This document shows positions 7,082 through 9,767 of a DNA stretch of 9,767 nt, one piece after another. The first letter of the stretch is position 1. Each line of letters starts with the position of its first letter. The stretch spans positions 1 to 9,767 of the forward strand of contig JALWYT010000353.1 of assembly GCA_026992705.1 (NCBI GenBank), read 5' to 3'. The notes beneath the pieces were generated by a model. The model had not been told where the DNA came from. It made no database searches and saw only the letters and a list, made by a program, of their open reading frames with translations. The stretch comes from Thiotrichaceae bacterium. Lineage in GTDB: Bacteria > Pseudomonadota > Gammaproteobacteria > Thiotrichales > Thiotrichaceae. A program made the translations under genes and the position numbers.

Positions 7082-7822
7082 ATGTCAACAAACTCAAATT
7101 TCCTCACAGTACTAGACTCAACAACCAGCCATGAAGCTTTTCCACCGACTGAAATGGCTTGGAAAGAACCCAATGGCTTGCTAGCAATGGGAGGAGATTT
7201 GAGTCCTGAGCGATTGATCAACGCCTATCGCTCAGGCATATTCCCTTGGTTTAATGAGGGCGACCCTATTTTATGGTGGAGTCCTGACCCGCGAGCGGTA
7301 TTGTATCCGCAAAATATTCGCATTACTCGCAGTCTTAGAAAATCCATAAGAAACAAAGGCTACCAATTATCATTTGATCAAAATTTTGCCGCTGTCGTAC
7401 AAGCCTGTGCTGCCCCACGAAGCACACAAGATGGCACATGGATTACCGATGAAATGTATCATGCCTATCTACGTTTACACCAACTCGGCTATGCTCATTC
7501 AGTCGAAGTGAGAAATGCAGATAATGAATTGGTCGGAGGCTTATATGGCGTAGCGATTAATGGCGTATTTAGCGGAGAATCCATGTTTAGCCGAGCTGCC
7601 GACACATCCAAAATTGCTCTTGTCGCCTTGGCTTATCACTTACAACAATGGGGCTATGAATTAATTGATTGCCAAGTAGAAAGCTCACACCTTATGTCGA
7701 TGGGAGCTGAGAATATCAGCCGAGAAAATTACATTAAAATCTTACGACAAAGCTCTGAAATTAAAGCGAATTGGGTGGTTGATCAATCGGTGGATTTGTC
7801 AAAAAAGTCGCTCATGGTTTGA
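7082..7822 (+). CDS. aat: Leucyl/phenylalanyl-tRNA-protein transferase
   Basis: Aat transfers Leu or Phe from charged tRNA to N-terminal Lys or Arg of proteins, marking them for ClpS/ClpAP degradation (N-degron pathway). The 246-aa product, close to the usual 230-250, carries the family signatures in order: GLLAMGGDL (32-40), YRSGIFPWF (49-57), WWSPDPRAVL (65-74), GTWIT (118-122), GGLYGVAINGVFSGESMFS (152-170) and DCQVESSHLMSMGA (196-209). The ATG follows the trxB stop with no base between (TAAATG). The only Shine-Dalgarno is a weak AGAG inside the trxB end, so translation is probably coupled to trxB. The last ten or so codons after VDQSVD look non-conserved. It converges with the toxin-antitoxin pair, with just 12 bp between the stop codons and no hairpin there. 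Confidence 0.97.
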   Translation: MSTNSNFLTVLDSTTSHEAFPPTEMAWKEPNGLLAMGGDLSPERLINAYRSGIFPWFNEGDPILWWSPDPRAVLYPQNIRITRSLRKSIRNKGYQLSFDQNFAAVVQACAAPRSTQDGTWITDEMYHAYLRLHQLGYAHSVEVRNADNELVGGLYGVAINGVFSGESMFSRAADTSKIALVALAYHLQQWGYELIDCQVESSHLMSMGAENISRENYIKILRQSSEIKANWVVDQSVDLSKKSLMV

Positions 7823-7834
7823 GCAGGATTTCAT

Positions 7835-8038
7835 TTATAACTGTTGTTCTATTTCATCAAAAAGGCTATCTACTGTATATTTTTTTTGCCACTTATCTCT
7901 ATCCTGAACGTAATTACCATAGCCTTTATTATATTGTTGCATAAAACGGATAAGGTCACTCATTCCTAGCTTTTTATGTAATAGCTCAAAAGCCGTTTCT
8001 TGTATTTCATAATCTGTTTTATAGTTTACTGTACTCAT
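7835..8038 (-). CDS. Small partner (putative antitoxin) of the PIN protein
   Basis: A 67-aa acidic, soluble, helix-rich protein: MSTVNYKTDYEIQETAFELL, then LGMSDLIRFMQQYNKGYGNYVQDRD (24-48) and a C-terminal helix VDSLFDEIEQQL. The segment G-x-x-x-x-IRF-x-QQ followed by G-x-Y-x-x-D/E-R resembles small uncharacterised proteins that I recall next to PIN-domain genes in cyanobacteria and other phyla. I cannot name the family with certainty. The ATG at 8038 overlaps the PIN stop codon (ATGA), and AGAGG (8046-8050) lies 7 nt upstream, a good ribosome site inside the PIN gene. An upstream in-frame ATG at 8059 would add seven residues but lacks such a site. From its context it probably neutralises the PIN toxin. 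No ribbon-helix-helix or AbrB fold is obvious, so self-regulation by DNA binding is uncertain. Confidence 0.75.
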   Translation of the reverse strand: MSTVNYKTDYEIQETAFELLHKKLGMSDLIRFMQQYNKGYGNYVQDRDKWQKKYTVDSLFDEIEQQL

Positions 8039-8472
8039 TTCAGTACCTCTTCCAACCATTGCAAAGGATTTTTTACCTCAATATTGATATCTTCAATAGT
8101 ATTTGCTCGTTTCCGAAATCTATTATCTACAGTTAAAAGTACATTAGCATTATTTTCAGCACATGCTAAATGTGCAGCATCAAATGCTTGAAGTCCAAAA
8201 ATTTCAAAGTATTTTGCTCTATTCCTAATGCTAGTAGTGGTTTCAATACATTTACTTGCCATTTTATTAATTCCATGAAGGTTTCTTCGTCTTTGTTCAT
8301 CAGGAGTGTTATTAATTTCAAACAAAAGTACTTTGCTAGTAACAAGCTGCCATATACCAGCTTCAATAAGTCTGATAATTGTTTTTATAGCTTCAGATTC
8401 AAGATGTATTCTTGGGTCTGATTGATTATCAAATGGTCTATTTAAACAGCAATTATCCAAATAAATATTCAT
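8035..8472 (-). CDS. PIN-domain ribonuclease-like toxin (VapC-type)
   Basis: PIN proteins are Mg2+-dependent RNases, and small ones usually act as toxins that cleave tRNA or rRNA. This 145-aa product opens with MNIYLDNCCLNRPFDNQSD, a start typical of one PIN subfamily. The four expected acidic residues are present: Asp6 (YLDNCC), Glu52 (LLFEINNT), Asp98 (AFDAAHLA) and Asp116 (LTVDNRF). The frame is also open to an ATG at 8493 and a TTG at 8496, but homology and the promoter layout favour the ATG at 8472. No Shine-Dalgarno precedes it. The stop overlaps the start of the small partner, so the order is toxin first, opposite to classical vapBC. All catalytic residues are present, so it is probably active. 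The target RNA cannot be read from the sequence. Confidence 0.85.
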   Translation of the reverse strand: MNIYLDNCCLNRPFDNQSDPRIHLESEAIKTIIRLIEAGIWQLVTSKVLLFEINNTPDEQRRRNLHGINKMASKCIETTTSIRNRAKYFEIFGLQAFDAAHLACAENNANVLLTVDNRFRKRANTIEDINIEVKNPLQWLEEVLK

Positions 8473-8490
8473 ATAACATAGTATAACATA
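8472..8490. repeat. 9-bp direct repeat at the PIN gene start
   Basis: TATAACATA occurs at 8472-8480 and again at 8482-8490, a period of 10 bp, close to one DNA turn. The two copies flank and partly form the -10 box of the PIN gene. Such spacing suits a dimeric repressor, for example an autoregulating toxin-antitoxin complex, but A/T-rich repeats also arise by chance. Confidence 0.45.
8480..8488 (-). promoter_or_regulatory. Extended -10 promoter of the PIN toxin operon, probably leaderless
   Basis: On the minus strand, TGTTATACT (8488-8480) fits an extended -10 element: TG, one base, then TATACT, 5 of 6 to consensus. No good -35 lies at the usual distance, as is common with extended -10 promoters. 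Only 7 nt separate the hexamer from the ATG at 8472, so transcription should start at or next to the start codon. That would give a leaderless mRNA and explain the missing Shine-Dalgarno. Confidence 0.5.
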
Positions 8491-8635
8491 CATCAAGATG
8501 TGAGATACATTATTGACTTTATAGCAACTATGAGAGTTTTGTAAGAAAAGTGTGATGAAGAAACTCAGTTATTACTCAAATTGTCTAAATAGTGAAATTT
8601 TTAAGTTATTCAACACAGATTTCTACTTAATCTTT

Positions 8636-8664
8636 TTGGAAAATCTAAGCTAATCAGGTAAAGT
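8636..8664 (+). promoter_or_regulatory. Candidate promoter of rpe
   Basis: TTGGAA (8636-8641), a 17-bp spacer and TAAAGT (8659-8664) match the sigma-70 elements at 4 of 6 positions each. A start near 8671 would put the hairpin at 8685-8703 within the 5' leader of rpe. Tentative. Confidence 0.3.
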
Positions 8665-8684
8665 GCACGTTCAGTTTATTCGTC

Positions 8685-8703
8685 CATCGTAATATCTACG
8701 ATG
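8685..8703 (+). promoter_or_regulatory. Perfect hairpin/palindrome ahead of rpe
   Basis: CATCGTA (8685-8691) and TACGATG (8697-8703) form a perfect 7-bp inverted repeat around a 5-nt centre. It ends about 17 nt before the GGGGAG ribosome site of rpe. It has no following T-run, so it is not a terminator. It may be an operator or a leader-RNA hairpin affecting rpe expression. Confidence 0.4.
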
Positions 8704-8733
8704 TTATCCTACAATTTTCGGGGAGTTTCTCTC

Positions 8734-9432
8734 ATGGCAAGACAAACAGATTTAATTGCTCCATCTATTCTTTCTGCTGACTTCGCACGTTTAGGTGAAG
8801 AAGTCGATAATGTCATCGCATCAGGTGCTGATGTTGTGCATTTTGACGTAATGGACAACCACTATGTACCAAATTTAACGATTGGTCCTTTGGTTTGTGA
8901 ATCACTACGCAATCACGGTGTTACGGCTGATATTGATGTGCATTTAATGGTCAAGCCTGTTGACCGCATTATTCCTGATTTTGCTAAAGCAGGTGCAACT
9001 TATATTACCTTCCATCCTGAAGCATCTGAGCACGTTGACCGCACACTAAGCATGATTCGTGATTTAGGCTGTAAATCAGGTTTAGTATTTAACCCTGCAA
9101 CACCGCTTAATTTATTAGTGCATGTCATGGATAAAGTGGATGTTATTTTATTAATGTCAGTCAACCCCGGTTTTGGTGGGCAAAGCTTTATTCCTGAAAC
9201 ACTAAACAAGCTAAATACCGCTCGCAAAATGATTGATAGCTCAGGCTATGATATTCGTTTAGAAATTGATGGTGGTGTAAAAGCCAATAATATCCGTCAA
9301 ATTAAAGAAGCGGGTGCTGATATGTTTGTTGCAGGCTCTGCAATCTTCGGAGCAGAAAATCCAGACGACCCTAATAAATATGACTCGATTTGTGCAGAAT
9401 TCCGTAAGGAATTAGCAGCGGCAGAGGTTTAA
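8734..9432 (+). CDS. rpe: Ribulose-phosphate 3-epimerase
   Basis: Rpe interconverts ribulose 5-phosphate and xylulose 5-phosphate in the pentose phosphate pathway (and in the Calvin cycle where present). The 232-aa TIM barrel (E. coli 225) begins MARQTDLIAPSILSADFARL. Metal-binding and catalytic residues are His36 and Asp38 (VVHFDVMDNHYVPNLTIGP, 34-52), His70 (DVHLMVKP) and Asp179 (LEIDGG). Phosphate binding is by MSVNPGFGGQSF (141-152) and FVAGSAIF (198-205). The ATG at 8734 is chosen because GGGGAG (8720-8725) lies 8 nt upstream and family members start there. An in-frame ATG at 8701 lies within the hairpin and would add 11 unconserved residues. In many proteobacteria as I recall them rpe is followed by gph and trpE, or sits near dam. 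Here it is followed by a convergent gene instead. Confidence 0.98.
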   Translation: MARQTDLIAPSILSADFARLGEEVDNVIASGADVVHFDVMDNHYVPNLTIGPLVCESLRNHGVTADIDVHLMVKPVDRIIPDFAKAGATYITFHPEASEHVDRTLSMIRDLGCKSGLVFNPATPLNLLVHVMDKVDVILLMSVNPGFGGQSFIPETLNKLNTARKMIDSSGYDIRLEIDGGVKANNIRQIKEAGADMFVAGSAIFGAENPDDPNKYDSICAEFRKELAAAEV

Positions 9433-9466
9433 AGCCTAACAAATCAATGGTAAAGAACTTATCCCT

Positions 9467-9492
9467 CATTCCCACACTCCTGAGTGGGAATG
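9467..9492. repeat. Palindrome CATTCCCAC...GTGGGAATG downstream of rpe
   Basis: A perfect 9-bp inverted repeat, CATTCCCAC (9467-9475) and GTGGGAATG (9484-9492), has an 8-nt centre that can itself pair partly (ACTC with GAGT in an alternative register). It lies 35 bp after the rpe stop with no T-run. The core ATTCCCAC...GTGGGAAT resembles a dispersed palindromic repeat I have met in other proteobacterial genomes, with the arms GTTCCCACGC/GCGTGGGAAC. It is probably a REP-like element that may also act as a transcript end. Confidence 0.65.
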
Positions 9493-9522
9493 CTATGGAT
9501 CAAAGCACTGACGCAAATATCA

Positions 9523-9580
9523 CCTTCGACTATGCTCAGGCTACAGAAGTAGTACCCTGTACCCTGAGAGTAGTTGAAAG
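9523..9580. repeat. Degenerate dispersed-type palindrome (CCTTCGACTA...TAGTTGAAAG)
   Basis: The left arm CCTTCGACTATGCTCAGG (9523-9540) pairs with CCTGAGAGTAGTTGAAAG (9563-9580) at 14 of 18 positions. The core CTTCGACT..GCTCAGG / CCTGAGC..AGTCGAAG is a well-known dispersed inverted repeat in many bacterial genomes. This copy has lost symmetry in its right arm. The centre holds a small hairpin, CTAC/GTAG (9541-9544, 9549-9552), and a tandem GTACCCT (9552-9558, 9559-9565). It lies between convergent genes, 13 bp past the stop of the minus-strand gene, and could fold into a terminator-like structure. Confidence 0.65.
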
Positions 9581-9592
9581 TACAGTTCTTTA

Positions 9593-9767
9593 TTAATAGA
9601 ACCACTGATCAATCGAAAGTTGATACGTTCCAGTTTCGATACCAAAAGCACCAGCAGAAATATAATAAGAACCGTCAGAGTCGGGGGTGAATACAAGTTG
9701 TGAATTAAATGACTCTCCTCCATCATCGTCAGTTGTGCCACTAATCAAATAACCATTACTATCATAG
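9593..9767 (-). CDS. C-terminal end of a probable secreted protein with a PPC-like domain (cut by window edge)
   Basis: Only the last 57 residues are visible, from the right edge to a TAA at 9593-9595. They read YDSNGYLISGTTDDDGG, then NSQLVFTPDSDGSYYISAGAF (21-41), and end GTYQLSIDQWFY. The pattern D-x-x-G-x-L-I...D-D-D-G-G, then L-x-F-T-P-x-x-x-G-x-Y-Y-I-x-A, then G-x-Y-x-L-x-I, fits bacterial pre-peptidase C-terminal (PPC-like) beta-sandwich domains. In secreted proteases and large calcium-binding surface proteins these often occur beside RTX repeats. The acidic, Gly/Ser/Tyr-rich and Cys-free composition suits an extracellular protein. The enzyme or repeat part lies outside the window, so the activity is unknown. 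Confidence 0.75.
   Translation of the reverse strand, partial: YDSNGYLISGTTDDDGGESFNSQLVFTPDSDGSYYISAGAFGIETGTYQLSIDQWFY

Larger units (their letters stand above)
8473..8733. other. Intergenic region between the PIN gene and rpe
   Basis: These 261 bp separate two divergent genes and are AT-rich. No small protein gene or RNA gene was recognised. They hold the PIN promoter with its direct repeat at the left end, a candidate rpe promoter (8636-8664) and a perfect hairpin (8685-8703) ahead of the rpe ribosome site. The stretch 8584-8597 is repeated exactly at 1351-1364, upstream of the 1387 gene. The part 8500-8630 shows nothing I can interpret. Confidence 0.6.

Noticed and set aside
8166..8421. 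Open frames on both strands inside the PIN gene
   Set aside because: They are alternative-frame shadows. Only the PIN frame carries the conserved acidic motifs.
8473..8496. Upstream ATG or TTG starts for the PIN protein
   Set aside because: They would translate the -10 promoter box, lack a ribosome site, and add residues before the typical MNIYLDNCC start.
8701..8733. Longer rpe start giving MLSYNFRGVSL ahead of MARQTD
   Set aside because: The extra codons overlap the palindrome and the GGGGAG ribosome site, and are not typical of the family.
9541..9741. Minus-strand 66-aa open frame overlapping the right-edge gene
   Set aside because: The PPC-like reading in the other frame is protein-like and matches a known domain pattern. 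This frame is low-complexity Leu/Ser and runs through the palindrome.
1..9767. CRISPR arrays, tRNA/rRNA genes, insertion sequences, prophage or secretion-system clusters
   Set aside because: No regularly spaced repeats, cloverleaf-like segments, transposase motifs or phage proteins were seen on either strand.

Overview
The window is about 9.8 kb of low-GC (AT-rich) bacterial chromosome. MutM, FtsK, TrxB, Aat and Rpe all resemble their E. coli/Pseudomonas counterparts, and the block lolA-ftsK | trxB-aat has the gene order and divergent orientation I recall from gammaproteobacteria, especially Pseudomonas. I therefore infer an AT-rich gammaproteobacterium. The genus cannot be fixed from the sequence alone. 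Two envelope-carrier proteins (MlaC, LolA) show that it is Gram-negative.

Left part (1-2670): ligA (5' end only, running off the left edge) and mutM lie on the minus strand, a DNA-repair pair separated by 54 bp. Divergent from mutM are an unrecognised 175-aa gene and a stand-alone mlaC-type gene on the plus strand. mlaC ends at a strong hairpin terminator that it appears to share with the convergent lolA.

Centre (2680-7822): lolA and ftsK are on the minus strand, ftsK starting at TTG. trxB and aat are on the plus strand with no base between the trxB stop and the aat start. This housekeeping core covers lipoprotein transport, chromosome segregation at division, thiol redox and N-degron tagging.

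Right part (7835-9767): a minus-strand toxin-antitoxin-like pair follows, with a PIN-domain protein first and a small partner overlapping it by ATGA. The PIN gene seems to be read from an extended -10 promoter placed so that its mRNA would be leaderless. The pair sits just after aat, where other gammaproteobacteria as I recall them carry ate/infA/clp genes. Then come rpe on the plus strand and a non-coding patch with two different dispersed-type palindromes. The window ends in the 3' end of a minus-strand gene for a secreted-type protein with a PPC-like C-terminal domain.

No tRNA, rRNA, CRISPR array, insertion sequence or prophage gene was seen. The items least explained by known biology are the orphan gene at 1387-1914, the toxin-first leaderless PIN module and the palindromes downstream of rpe.
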